A stretch of 64,000 nt of DNA. Origin: Cellulomonas sp. WB94. Its GTDB lineage: Bacteria > Actinomycetota > Actinomycetes > Actinomycetales > Cellulomonadaceae. The notes beneath the pieces were generated by a model. The model did not search any database. It was not told the origin of the DNA and worked only from the letters and a program-made list of their open reading frames with translations. Positions 35,779 to 44,591 of the stretch are shown piece after piece. Location: contig NZ_QEES01000002.1 in NCBI RefSeq assembly GCF_003115775.1, positions 1,612,001 to 1,676,000 on the forward strand, given 5' to 3'. Positions within the stretch are counted from its first letter, which is position 1. The number at the start of each line of letters is the position of its first letter. A program made the translations under genes and the position numbers.

Positions 35779-36101
35779 GTAGTCCTCCTTGCGCAGCGCA
35801 ATGGGGCCCGAGCCCTATCGGCGCGGTCACAAGGCTAGTTCGAGGCTGATGCGTAGCCTGGTCCGTCGGGTTCGGTCGACAGGCGCGCGTCCGTAGCAGG
35901 TCGCCACGGACGGCACGGAAGGTCTCACACCCACCTGAGTCGCGTCGCCCCGCGCCGGCCGTCACATGTCCTTGAGGTCGGCACTTCGAATACGGGCGGA
36001 GGGGGTGCTCCACTCCATGGCGCAGAGCTGGCCGTGAGCGAGGGGCTCGCGCACAAGGCGCTCGATGCCGACGGTGGCCTTTGGTGCGGCAGTCCGCTAC
36101 C
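35779..36101. other. Gap upstream of the HNH-like gene
   Basis: About 320 bp with no supportable gene. It must hold the promoter of the HNH-membrane operon and the end of the HEPN transcript. No clear hairpin was found. Confidence 0.5.
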
Positions 36102-36479
36102 TCAGGTCCCCGTCGCGTCCGCAGCCGCGTCGACCATGCGCGTTGCCCAGCCGACCGCCTTCGTGGCGTCGCTGCGGCTGATCGGGGCCGACTGGTACTG
36201 GGCGGTCGTCTTCAGTCCGAGCAGGCGACGAAAGGTGGACTCGAGAGCCTTGCCCGCAGGTCCCGCGGCGGCGAGCTCCGGAACCGCCGAGCGGTGATCA
36301 TCGGACTTGCCTGTGCGTCCGGCCAGACGCAGGCAGATCGCGTCCTTGGCATTGATGCCGGCCAGCACGGCTGACGACGCCGCGGCGGAGAACAGATCCA
36401 GGTCCACCTCCAGGCTGGCAGCGGTGAGGAACTCCTTGGCCTTGCGCAGGTGTCCCTGCGACTCTTCGAGGGCGCCCAC
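36102..36479 (-). CDS. HEPN-domain protein, likely toxin of a HEPN/MNT pair
   Basis: A 125-residue all-helical protein. The HEPN RNase motif R-x6-H is present as RTGKSDDH near residue 55, preceded by AGINAKDAICLRLAG. HEPN toxins cleave RNA and are silenced, often by AMPylation, by an MNT partner. The GTG start at 36479 lies one base after the MNT stop, so translation is coupled. Confidence 0.8.
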   Translation of the reverse strand: MGALEESQGHLRKAKEFLTAASLEVDLDLFSAAASSAVLAGINAKDAICLRLAGRTGKSDDHRSAVPELAAAGPAGKALESTFRRLLGLKTTAQYQSAPISRSDATKAVGWATRMVDAAADATGT

Positions 36480-36480
36480 G

Positions 36481-37110
36481 TCAGGCGACCGCGACCGGGC
36501 GCGGGACGGTTGCGAGCGATCCGACGATGGCGCGTCCGTCGCGGCGGATCTCCATGAGCAGGCGCTCGCCGGCGGCGGCCATCGTCGCGAGCTCGGCCTC
36601 CGACCGGTCGAGCACCTCGCACGGGTTGCCGGTCCAGCGCTCTACCTGCGAGGTCAGGTCGGTCAGGGCGTTGTGCCACGCGGGGTCGTCGTCATCGACG
36701 GCCGATGGCCGCACGACGAGCAGGTCGATGTCGCTTGCGGTGTCGCCATCACCGCGCGCAGCAGAGCCGTAGATGACGACGGCGACGGGTGGGCGGCTCC
36801 AAGCCTCGGCGTGCTCGGAGATCCGTGCCCACAGCTGCTGCCGCAGCGTCGCCAGGTATTCGACGGCCCCGGCCGCGAGATGCTCGCGGTTGAGCACGAA
36901 CAGCGACGCCGAGCCGGCCGAGGTGCGCTCGACGAGCCCGGCAACGGTCAGCTCGCGCAGGATTCGCGCGACGCGGGATTGAGAGACCCGCGGGTGCGAG
37001 AGCTCAGAGATACCTCGACCAGTCAGCGGCGTCGTCGTCCCCGCAAGGACCGCGAGCACGGGACCGTGGGCCGACGGCACAACGCAGCTCATCGGGTTGG
37101 AGACATCCAT
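36481..37110 (-). CDS. MNT-type nucleotidyltransferase with N-terminal winged helix, likely antitoxin
   Basis: A 209-residue protein. Residues ~20-80 form a winged helix (GRGISELSHPRVSQSRVARI). The nucleotidyltransferase motif is VIYGSAARGDGDTASDIDLL (G-S-x-x-R-G and D-x-D) near residue 105. MNT antitoxins AMPylate their HEPN partner; the winged helix suggests autoregulation. ATG 37110 follows GGAGGGG. Confidence 0.85.
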   Translation of the reverse strand: MDVSNPMSCVVPSAHGPVLAVLAGTTTPLTGRGISELSHPRVSQSRVARILRELTVAGLVERTSAGSASLFVLNREHLAAGAVEYLATLRQQLWARISEHAEAWSRPPVAVVIYGSAARGDGDTASDIDLLVVRPSAVDDDDPAWHNALTDLTSQVERWTGNPCEVLDRSEAELATMAAAGERLLMEIRRDGRAIVGSLATVPRPVAVA

Positions 37111-37164
37111 CGCCCCTCCAGTGACGCTTCGAGGACTCACGTGAAGCCTATAGTACTCACAGCG

Positions 37165-37383
37165 TCAGCGTCGTCCGAGCCGCGGCACGACACGCGCGGG
37201 CCGCAGCAGGTCGTCGAGGTCGGTCCGTCGGATGCGGACGACGCGGGCGCCGACCTTGACGGCACGCAGGTCCCCTTCCGCGATGAGCTTCCTGATGAAG
37301 CGCTCGGTGACGGCCAGTTCGTCGGCGGCCTGCGCGACCGTCAAGTACGGCGACTGGGTCGAGCGGATGGTGGTGGACGACAT
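37165..37383 (-). CDS. Xis-like MerR/excisionase-family DNA-binding protein
   Basis: A 72-residue excisionase-type protein: LTVAQAADELAVTERFIRKL and the wing VKVGARVVRIRRTDLDDLL. Small HTH_17 proteins like this act as excisionases in tRNA-integrating elements. It lies between the relaxase and the MNT gene. The TTATGGCACG repeats are candidate binding sites. Confidence 0.8.
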   Translation of the reverse strand: MSSTTIRSTQSPYLTVAQAADELAVTERFIRKLIAEGDLRAVKVGARVVRIRRTDLDDLLRPARVVPRLGRR

Positions 37384-37413
37384 GTCGCTCCTTCGTGCCG
37401 GTCGGGGGTGCGG

Positions 37414-40400
37414 TCAGATGCTGAGGACGGGCCCGTCGTGTGATGCGGGCGGGGTGTAGCTCGGTCGGCCGAGGCCGGCAGACAGCGTCGACCTCGGACG
37501 CGCCTGCTGGGGGAGTGCGGGCGGCACGGGTGGTGGTTGGTGGCGGTGGTAGGTGTGCCAGGTCTCGGTGGCGGTGGGCTCGGCGTGGCTGGTGGCGAGG
37601 ATCTGTTCGAGGATCGGGCGGGCGGTCGGAGGGTGCGGGTCGCCGGGGAGGCAGTCGATGTCGGGGTCGTCGAGGACGACGTAGGTGTGGTTGTGGTGGC
37701 GGCCGCGGGTCATGGCGACATAGAGGTCTTCGTGGGCCATGCCCGGTGCGGCGATGGTGTGGGTCTCGTCGGCGGTGATGCCCTGGGTGCGGGCGGTGGA
37801 GGTCGCGTAGCCGAGCTCGACGTGCGCAGCGACGTAGGCGGCCGACAGGCGGATGGTGCCGCGGGCGGCGGGGTGGCCGGTGTCGCCGAGGCGACCGCCG
37901 CGTCGGTCGATGTCACGTCGCGGATCGGCGGGTGGGCTCGCGGTGGCGGGTTGGGCGAGGAGGGCGCCGTCGGGCAGGACGCGGGTGATGTCCCACAGGG
38001 AGCCGTTGCGCAGGTGTCCGTCGGGGGTGCGCAGGCGGCGGTGGTTGTGACGGGCGACGATGCGGTCGCCGGGTGAGGCGGTGAGCCCGTCATGCAGCAT
38101 GACGGCGGACTCGGGGCGGACGGTTCCAGCCTCGATCGCCAGCGCGTGCGCGCGGGCGTTGAGGTCGCGCACGGTGCGGTTGTCGGCAGCTTGCAGGACC
38201 GCTACGCGCCCGGCCTTGCGGGCGGTGGTGGCCGCGTCCAGCGCGACGTCGAGCATGTCGATGCGGGTGCCGGAGGTGAAGGCGCCGTGGGCTTGGTAGG
38301 CGTCCAGGGCGGCGGGGTGGGCGCGGCGTAGCTCGAGGCTGGCGCGGGCTTCCCAGGGGTGGGTGAACCGGAACAGGCTCTTGAGCTCGGCCGTCGGGCC
38401 GCGGCGGACGAGCATCGCGAACGCCCCGCCGGCGTCGACCGATCCGCGTTGCAGGTGGTCGCCCACGAGCAGCACCTTCGCGCCGGCGTCGGCGGCCAGG
38501 GTGACCAGGTCGGCCAGGGTGCGGGTGTCGGCCAGGGACGCTTCGTCGACGACCACGAGCTGGTGGCGGGTCAACGTCCACCGGGACTGCTCGGTGCGCA
38601 GGGTCAGCTGCGCGGCGCGGGCCCGGTGGAGCTCGGCGGGGGTCGCCGCGGTGGCCTCGGCCGCGCGCCACTGGGCGTACTGCTGTGCGCGGGCCACGGC
38701 GCCGTCGCCGATGGTCTCGTGCAGCCACTTGGCGGTGGTCTCGCACGGGACGGCGAGGGACGCGGCCAGGGTGTGCGCGGCGGTAGCGGACGGCGCCAGG
38801 CCGACGACGGTTCCGACGCGCCGGCGCCAGATCGAGGTCAGTGCCGCCAGGGTCGTAGTCTTGCCCGACCCGGCGGGGCCGACCAGCGCGTCCAGAAGGC
38901 GCCCCGACGTGAGTACCGCCTGCGCGGCGGCGCGCTGGTCACCAGCGAGGGGCTCCAGCAGCGCATCGACCTGGTAACGGGGGTCGTGCAAGGCCAGGGG
39001 GGTCAGGCCGGCGGGGGTCGGGGTCACGGCGGCGTCGAGCAGGACCTTCTCCGCGGCGAGCAGCTCGGTGGAGGTGAACAGCTCTTCTCCGACGCGGCGG
39101 GTGTCGGGGTCGCGGGTGTCGTCCAGGTGCACGCACCCCGCGGCGGCCTGGGCGGTGACGGTGTTCAGTAGGGCGCGCCGCTCGGCCGGAGTCGCCATCC
39201 GCAGCGGCTTGGTGGCCCGGGCGGCGGCGGCGCCCAGGTTCCACGTCGTCCACACCGAGCGCCGGGTCGAGACGTCGTCGAGGACCTGGGCGACCAGGGC
39301 GTCGCGGACCTCGGGGCCGACGTCGTGGGCGTGCAGGGCCCGCCCGTACGTGCCCCCGAGCGCGCGAGCCGCCAGGTCGACCGGTTCGACCCCGGTCAGC
39401 GCGCGGGCCCGGTTCGCCCAGTCCGTCAACAGGTCGGCCAGCGCCCAGACCTGCTTGGGCGGCCTGGTCGCCCGAGCCAGGTGCTGACGGGCCCGGGTCG
39501 TCTCCACCCGGCTCGGCTCGCGCCCATGGTCGGCCTGGAACTGGGCGGCCCACTGCTGTTCGGCGCAGTGGATCTGTGAGGAACGGGCAGAGAAGTGGGT
39601 GAGCAGGTCGTCCCCGATGCCGTCGACCTCGAAGGCCGGATTGCGGCGCGGGCCCCGCCCGCGCATCGACCACGTCACGGGCAGGCGACGGGCGAGCTCG
39701 TCGGCCAGGTGCGTGTCGTACAGCTCGGAGACGGTCACGACCGCGGCGTGCACGGTGCGCCCGTCCAGGGACCGCCACAGCCCGTCGGCGCCCTGGACCT
39801 TGTTGGCGAGCACGACGTGCGTGTGGAGGTTCGGATCGCCAAGCCGGGTGTCCCAGTGGTCGAACGCCGCGGCGATCATGCCCGCGGTCCGTACCTGCCG
39901 ACATCCGCCCTGTCCGACCCGGGTACGCACGACAGCCTGTTCGACGAACGCCAGCGTCGCGTCCAGAGCTGCCCAGTGCGCCCGGTAGACGGTCGCGCGG
40001 GTCTCGTCATCGGACAGAGCCCACAGCACCGAGACGGACTTCGGCGCGGTGAAGGTCAGGTCGTACCCGACCACTGCGCGCCGCGGGGTCGTCCTCGAGG
40101 CGTCGCCCGTCGGCGCGTGGCTGGAGTCGCAGTGCGGGAACGGCCGACCCAGCGGCTGACCTGTCAGCGGGTCGTGGCCGTCGCGGAACACCGCGGCCAT
40201 CGCGTCCTCGGTCACCCGGTCCCCGGGAACCAGTCGCGACACCGCCCCGATGCCCAGGCCGGCGAGCCGGGCGCCGTGCCATCGGCCGGGTGGGTTGCCC
40301 GTCTGCTCGTAGTACGCGGTCAGCGACGCATCCGGTCCCAGGGCTCCGTCGCCGGCGGCGACCTGACGGGTCAGGTATGCGTAGCCGTCCCCGGCCGTCA

Positions 40401-40419
40401 GCTTGTGCATCGACAACAC
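37414..40419 (-). CDS. MobF-family relaxase-helicase
   Basis: A 1,001-residue TrwC/TraI-type protein. The relaxase domain starts HKLTAGDGYAYLTRQVA with the catalytic tyrosines near the N-terminus; YDLTFTAPKSVSVLWAL and DPNLHTHVVLANKVQG supply the metal-binding histidines near residue 198. The helicase half has LVGPAGSGKTTTLAAL near residue 515 and LVVVDEASLADTRTLA. It nicks one strand at oriT and unwinds DNA for transfer. GTG 40419 is chosen because AAGGGGGG lies seven bases upstream; ATG 40410 is possible. Confidence 0.92.
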   Translation of the reverse strand: MLSMHKLTAGDGYAYLTRQVAAGDGALGPDASLTAYYEQTGNPPGRWHGARLAGLGIGAVSRLVPGDRVTEDAMAAVFRDGHDPLTGQPLGRPFPHCDSSHAPTGDASRTTPRRAVVGYDLTFTAPKSVSVLWALSDDETRATVYRAHWAALDATLAFVEQAVVRTRVGQGGCRQVRTAGMIAAAFDHWDTRLGDPNLHTHVVLANKVQGADGLWRSLDGRTVHAAVVTVSELYDTHLADELARRLPVTWSMRGRGPRRNPAFEVDGIGDDLLTHFSARSSQIHCAEQQWAAQFQADHGREPSRVETTRARQHLARATRPPKQVWALADLLTDWANRARALTGVEPVDLAARALGGTYGRALHAHDVGPEVRDALVAQVLDDVSTRRSVWTTWNLGAAAARATKPLRMATPAERRALLNTVTAQAAAGCVHLDDTRDPDTRRVGEELFTSTELLAAEKVLLDAAVTPTPAGLTPLALHDPRYQVDALLEPLAGDQRAAAQAVLTSGRLLDALVGPAGSGKTTTLAALTSIWRRRVGTVVGLAPSATAAHTLAASLAVPCETTAKWLHETIGDGAVARAQQYAQWRAAEATAATPAELHRARAAQLTLRTEQSRWTLTRHQLVVVDEASLADTRTLADLVTLAADAGAKVLLVGDHLQRGSVDAGGAFAMLVRRGPTAELKSLFRFTHPWEARASLELRRAHPAALDAYQAHGAFTSGTRIDMLDVALDAATTARKAGRVAVLQAADNRTVRDLNARAHALAIEAGTVRPESAVMLHDGLTASPGDRIVARHNHRRLRTPDGHLRNGSLWDITRVLPDGALLAQPATASPPADPRRDIDRRGGRLGDTGHPAARGTIRLSAAYVAAHVELGYATSTARTQGITADETHTIAAPGMAHEDLYVAMTRGRHHNHTYVVLDDPDIDCLPGDPHPPTARPILEQILATSHAEPTATETWHTYHRHQPPPVPPALPQQARPRSTLSAGLGRPSYTPPASHDGPVLSI

Positions 40420-40907
40420 GCCAACACCCCCCTTCGACCGCCGCCGGCGCGGCCCGCGATACCTCCCGGTACCCACAAGGGGTGCTCGGGGCGGGCGCAA
40501 CACCGGGTTGCGGATGCGCGCGGACTCGACCTGACAAGGGCAGGTAGGCGGGCAGAGGCGCAACATGCGAGGGACCGCGACCGTCACCGCGCTGGACATC
40601 GCGATGACGGGCGCGAGCAGCACGACCACAGGGATGACGGCCAGCAGGACGCACGAACCCGTCATCGGTTCGACTGTCCGATCCAGGCGGCCGGCGCCGG
40701 ATGACACGGCGCCGGCGGCCGTCATCCGGCGATTGGCACGCTGGTGGGTGGGGTAGTCCGCGCGGATCGGGCCCACGACCTCGTCCCGTGTCTCGTGCGG
40801 AGGTGCGAGCAGCGCCTGAGGCCACGCTTGCGCGAATGTCCTTATTCTTGCGACACTGACCTGGCGCCGCGATGTGTGGCGCATGATTCGAGACATTGGG
40901 ACATCCC
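40420..40907. other. Intergenic region with inverted repeats, candidate oriT
   Basis: About 490 bp between the relaxase and the divergent Fic gene. Structures: CGCAAC (40496-40501) with GTTGCG (40507-40512), loop of five; CCGGATGAC (40697-40705) with GTCATCCGG (40721-40729), with a nested GC-rich dyad in between. The region just upstream of a MobF relaxase is the usual place for oriT. No nic consensus can be proven by eye. Confidence 0.4.
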
Positions 40908-42059
40908 GTGCTGTACGCCTTCCCGGACCTGGACCTCGAGGACTCAGTTGTCCTCGAGGAGATCGCGGCCATGAGAGTCGAGCTGGCCGAACACCTGCGT
41001 GTGCCGCGCCGGTGGACGGGTCGGTTGCGCCGCACTGCCTTGGCGCGGGCGATCCGCGGGTCGAACAGCATCGAGGGCTATCACGTCGAGCTCGACGACG
41101 CTGATGCCGCGCTCGACGACGAGGAGCCGCTCAGCGCTGACCAGCGCACCTTCGCCGAGATCCGTGGCTACCGGCAGGCGTTGGGCTACGTGCTGGCCAT
41201 GGCCACCGACGAGCACTTCCGGCTGGACGCGTCCGCGCTGCGCAGCATGCACTTCATGATGTTGTCCCACGACCTGTCGAAGAGCCCGGGCAGGTACCGC
41301 GAGCGTGACATCTACATCCATGACGAGCGCTCCGAGCAAGTCGTCTACACGGGCCCCGACCCTGCGATCGTCGCCGACCTGGTCGATGAGCTGATGTCCG
41401 ATCTTGCCGGCCACAGCCACGAAGAGCCCACCGTGCAGGCGGCCATGGCACACCTGAACCTCGTGATGATCCACCCGTTCCGGGATGGCAACGGACGCAT
41501 GGCCCGAGCCCTGCAGACCCTGGTGCTGGCGACGAAGGGCATCGCCGAGCCCGAGTTCGCCAGCATCGAGGAGTGGCTCGGTGCCAACACCGACGACTAC
41601 TACCGGGTCCTCGCGGCGACAGGGCACGGAGTGTGGGCGCCCGACGGCGACGCGCATCTGTGGGTCAAGTTCAACCTGCGAGCCCATCACCTGCAGGCGC
41701 AGACGACGCGGAGGCGCTGGCAGAGCGCGCAGACGTCGTACGTGCTGCTCGATGACATCGTGTCGATGCACGGCCTGCCTGAGCGGGTCGTCGATCCGCT
41801 CTACACCGCGCTGCTCGGGTTCCGACTGCGCCGGCCCACCTACGTCGAGCAGGCAGGCATCGACGCCCGCACGGCAAGCCGTGACTTCAAGGCGCTCAGC
41901 GACGCCGGCCTGCTCCGACCCGTCGGCGAGACGAAGGGGCGCTACTACGTGGGCGGTCCGGCACTCGAACCGATCAGAGCCCAGATCGGCCATCGCCCGC
42001 CGCTCGACGACCCCTACCCCTGGCTGCCGGCGAAGCTCGCCGAGGCAGCAGCCCAGTAG
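40908..42059 (+). CDS. Fic/DOC family protein with N-terminal inhibitory motif
   Basis: A 383-residue class II Fic protein. The active-site motif is complete: HPFRDGNGR near residue 190. The inhibitory helix SNSIEG lies near residue 50, so the enzyme is probably held inactive until released. The C-terminal ~90 residues form a winged helix (TYVEQAGIDARTASRDFKAL). Fic proteins usually AMPylate partner proteins. GTG 40908 matches typical family starts (VLYAFPDLD); TTG 40896 is possible. Confidence 0.85.
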   Translation: MLYAFPDLDLEDSVVLEEIAAMRVELAEHLRVPRRWTGRLRRTALARAIRGSNSIEGYHVELDDADAALDDEEPLSADQRTFAEIRGYRQALGYVLAMATDEHFRLDASALRSMHFMMLSHDLSKSPGRYRERDIYIHDERSEQVVYTGPDPAIVADLVDELMSDLAGHSHEEPTVQAAMAHLNLVMIHPFRDGNGRMARALQTLVLATKGIAEPEFASIEEWLGANTDDYYRVLAATGHGVWAPDGDAHLWVKFNLRAHHLQAQTTRRRWQSAQTSYVLLDDIVSMHGLPERVVDPLYTALLGFRLRRPTYVEQAGIDARTASRDFKALSDAGLLRPVGETKGRYYVGGPALEPIRAQIGHRPPLDDPYPWLPAKLAEAAAQ

Positions 42060-42353
42060 GACCCACCGGGCGTCGTGCGCGGTCGGTCATGTCGCTGACG
42101 GGTTGTCACCAGGGCGTCATCGGCCAGACTCTGTTTGCACCACGGTGCCGCTGACCGCCTCGCCGGGGCAGGGCGGACCCCAGCAGCGGCCCGTCATCGT
42201 TGGCCTGGTCATCCGCGTAAAGGGCGCTGGCGACGTCCGGACCTGTTGATGAGCGGCTGTCGGCTCAAATGAGATGCGTCGGCCGCCGGACTCGAGTTGC
42301 GACGGTGTTCCTCGGCTACTTCATGGCACCGCCGAGATGTCGGTGGGAACTCG
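42060..42353. other. Intergenic gap
   Basis: About 300 bp between the Fic gene and the zinc-ribbon gene. I see no gene or strong hairpin. The promoter of the downstream gene lies at its right end. Confidence 0.5.
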
Positions 42354-42359
42354 TACCCT
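42354..42359 (+). promoter_or_regulatory. Putative -10 element (leaderless zinc-ribbon gene)
   Basis: TACCCT ends seven bases before ATG 42367. GAGG in between is too close to the ATG to act as a ribosome site. Confidence 0.4.
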
Positions 42360-42366
42360 ACGAGGC

Positions 42367-43416
42367 ATGAGCAGAGGTGACTGGGCGCGACGGCTCCCGG
42401 AGGGCGTGCACCTGAAGAGTCGGGACCGGTCCGGCTTCCGGCTCGGCGTGGCGATGCCGGTCGGCGAGGACGGGCTGTGGCCAATGCGATGCCCAGAGCA
42501 TCCGGAGGATCACTTCTTCAAGGTCGAGGTGACGCAGAAGCCCGACAACGAAGAGGACTCTGATCCGGAGCCGGAGGACTCACCTCTCTACTGCCCGTAC
42601 TGCGGGCACGGCGCCAACCTGTGGGACTTCGCCCCAGAGCAGCACGCGAGGCTCATGGCAGCAGCCACTGCGGCCGCGGAGCAATACGTCGCGGACGCGC
42701 TTGGCGACATGCTCGACAAGGCATTCGGCGGGCGGCGCCAGTCCTCCTCTGGACCGTTCGGGATCAGCGTCGAGGTCAAACCGGGGGTTCTCCCCCCTCG
42801 CCGGAGCCTGCCGGAGCCGGGCGAAGTTGAGCAGACCCGACGGACCATGCAATGCCAGACGTGCGAAGAGGTCGTTGCTGTCTACGGACTTGCGATCTAC
42901 TGCCCGCGCTGCGGTCGGTTGGCCCCGGTGCAGCAATTCGGCGAACTCATCCGACTGCACCGTGACGGCCTCGCCGCCCTCGACGCGGTGCCGCAGGAGG
43001 TCAAGCGTGGCTTGATGGAAAGCGGCGTACTCGACGCGAACTACGAGAACACGATCAAGGACGGGTTCGGGGCTCTAGAGACCTTCCTGAAGGCCCGGTT
43101 CGAGGCCGAAGCCCCCCACGTCTCGCTGCGTGACAAGGGCAGCGTCTTCCAGCGCCTCGGCGACGCCGCTGACCTCTACCGCGAGCACTTGGGCGTCGAT
43201 CTGCCCGACTTGCTCGGGACGGACAGCTGGGAACACCTGAATCAGGCCGCCGCGATGCGGCACATCCTCGTGCACAACGCGGGGATCGTGGACGTCAGAT
43301 TCCTCAACCGCCTGCCCGCTTGGCCGCAGCAGGCGGGACAGCGGATTCAGATCAAGAAGGCAGACGCCGCCGCGTTCGTCGCCTTGCTCGAACGTGTGGT
43401 CGCTGCCTTCGGCTAG
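42367..43416 (+). CDS. Zinc-ribbon protein with C-terminal HEPN-like motif, unknown function
   Basis: A 349-residue protein. Zinc-binding cysteine pairs occur in PLYCPYCGHGANLWDF (near residue 75) and CQTCEEVVAVYG followed by YCPRCGRL (near residues 160-185). The C-terminal ~140 residues are helical and contain AAAMRHILVHNAGIVD, an R-x4-H-x-x-G pattern like HEPN ribonucleases. So it may be a nucleic-acid-binding HEPN RNase. It is a single gene in an element rich in toxin-like cargo. No named family is recognised; the HEPN call is by motif only. Confidence 0.55.
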   Translation: MSRGDWARRLPEGVHLKSRDRSGFRLGVAMPVGEDGLWPMRCPEHPEDHFFKVEVTQKPDNEEDSDPEPEDSPLYCPYCGHGANLWDFAPEQHARLMAAATAAAEQYVADALGDMLDKAFGGRRQSSSGPFGISVEVKPGVLPPRRSLPEPGEVEQTRRTMQCQTCEEVVAVYGLAIYCPRCGRLAPVQQFGELIRLHRDGLAALDAVPQEVKRGLMESGVLDANYENTIKDGFGALETFLKARFEAEAPHVSLRDKGSVFQRLGDAADLYREHLGVDLPDLLGTDSWEHLNQAAAMRHILVHNAGIVDVRFLNRLPAWPQQAGQRIQIKKADAAAFVALLERVVAAFG

Positions 43417-43568
43417 CTGACTGCGGGAGGTAGCGCCGGGCGGGCTAGAGAGCCGGCTCTCGTTTCGAGTGCTCCTCGACCCCGCGTGTCGAGGCGCCAT
43501 TGTTGTCCGATGCCAGTTGGCAGTCTGAACTGCCGTGACGTTCGCTCATGCCGCCGTCGGGGCGCTAC

Positions 43569-43850
43569 CTACTCACCCCACCATGACTCGGTGACGACCA
43601 CTTCGTGGGCAGGACCCAGGGCGCGGCGCACGCGGCTGAGAAGGAGTGCGCCTTGACGTAGCCAGGCGGGATCGCCTGAGCCCCCCACCGGGATGCGCTC
43701 CTCCGTGTAGGAGGTGTTCCAGTCCGCGAGGTCGCGTCGGAGGTCCTCCCCAAGTGGCAGCGCGCTGAGGTCAGCCGGTTTGCCCTCGCTGGTCCACAAG
43801 GGGCCAGCGCCGTAGTCCGGCCAGAACTCGAGCACCGCCATGGGCACCAT
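43569..43850 (-). CDS. Small acidic protein, unknown function
   Basis: A 93-residue protein (MVPMAVLEFWPDYGAGPLWT at its start, VVVTESWWGE at its end). The rhythm of aromatic and acidic residues resembles small actinobacterial proteins often found beside immunity-type genes. ATG 43850 follows GGGGGG; ATG 43841 also possible. It follows the DUF2199 locus on the same strand by 57 bp. Confidence 0.5.
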   Translation of the reverse strand: MVPMAVLEFWPDYGAGPLWTSEGKPADLSALPLGEDLRRDLADWNTSYTEERIPVGGSGDPAWLRQGALLLSRVRRALGPAHEVVVTESWWGE

Positions 43851-43907
43851 TGATCCCCCCAGGAACTGAGAGTGGCTCACCCGCGCGCTCATGCCGTAAT
43901 GAGATGG

Positions 43908-44396
43908 TCAGGTGGGTAGGGCCGCAAGGACGAGTTCGTGGTCCCATTCGCTTGCGAGAACCGACTGGAGCCCTGAGTCGGTGCTGGCCACGCAGAAGGG
44001 GGTGGCGTCGGGGTCGGTGACCGCCAGACTCACCGGCGCGCCGAGCACCTGCCACGTCGGGAGCGCGTTCGCCAGCCGCCCTCCGAATTTGAGATTGGCG
44101 TAGTCGGGCGCCCACCAGGAATCGAACGCCCGCTTCAGGTCGTCAGCATGAACGCCCACCATCACGCCGAAGGTGACGGTGTGGCCACCAGTGAGCTGGA
44201 CCGGAAGGAGCGCCCTCACGACGGCGCCGAGCTCGGGGACCACCATCATCACGGCCCAATCTGGGTCCTCGTGGGTCTTTCACGTCCCCTGTGCGCGGTC
44301 CTGCTCCGAAGCCCGGAGGACCGGATCTGGGAGACGGAACCGCACCTGCCGGTTATGAGCATCGGTCGGTCTCCCGCAGAGCTCACAGTTGGCCAT
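43908..44396 (-). pseudogene. DUF2199 protein gene with an in-frame TGA
   Basis: The two halves are in one frame. The first reads MANCELCGRPTDAHN through RAQGT; then TGA (44282-44280); then KTHEDPDWAVMMVVPELGAV to the end. Zinc-like CELCG, TVTFGVMVGVHADDL and LKFGGRLANALPTW match the DUF2199 family pattern. A single G-to-A change in TGG would explain the stop. A restart at ATG 44252 could make only the C-terminal part. ATG 44396 is behind GAGGA. Confidence 0.65.
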
Positions 44397-44591
44397 GCCG
44401 CGATCCTCGCACTCGAAGAAGAGCCGCGAGCCGAACTCACGCACATGCTGCGACCCGAGCGTCCATTCAAGCCGAGATCCGGTCCCGTGCTTGGGTGTGC
44501 GAAGGCTGATCGGCGGCCTGCCGCGCAGCTCGCGACCTTCACCCGGGCGAGGTGGAGGCCGCGCCTGCACCATCGGCCAGCGGGCCCAGGA

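Noticed and set aside
40420-40896. N-terminal extension of the relaxase with a membrane-like stretch
   Set aside because: The frame is open, but MobF catalytic tyrosines must lie near the N-terminus and a good ribosome site precedes GTG 40419.
44280-44282. TGA as a selenocysteine codon in the DUF2199 gene
   Set aside because: No SECIS-like structure or selenoprotein family context is seen; a TGG-to-TGA change is simpler.
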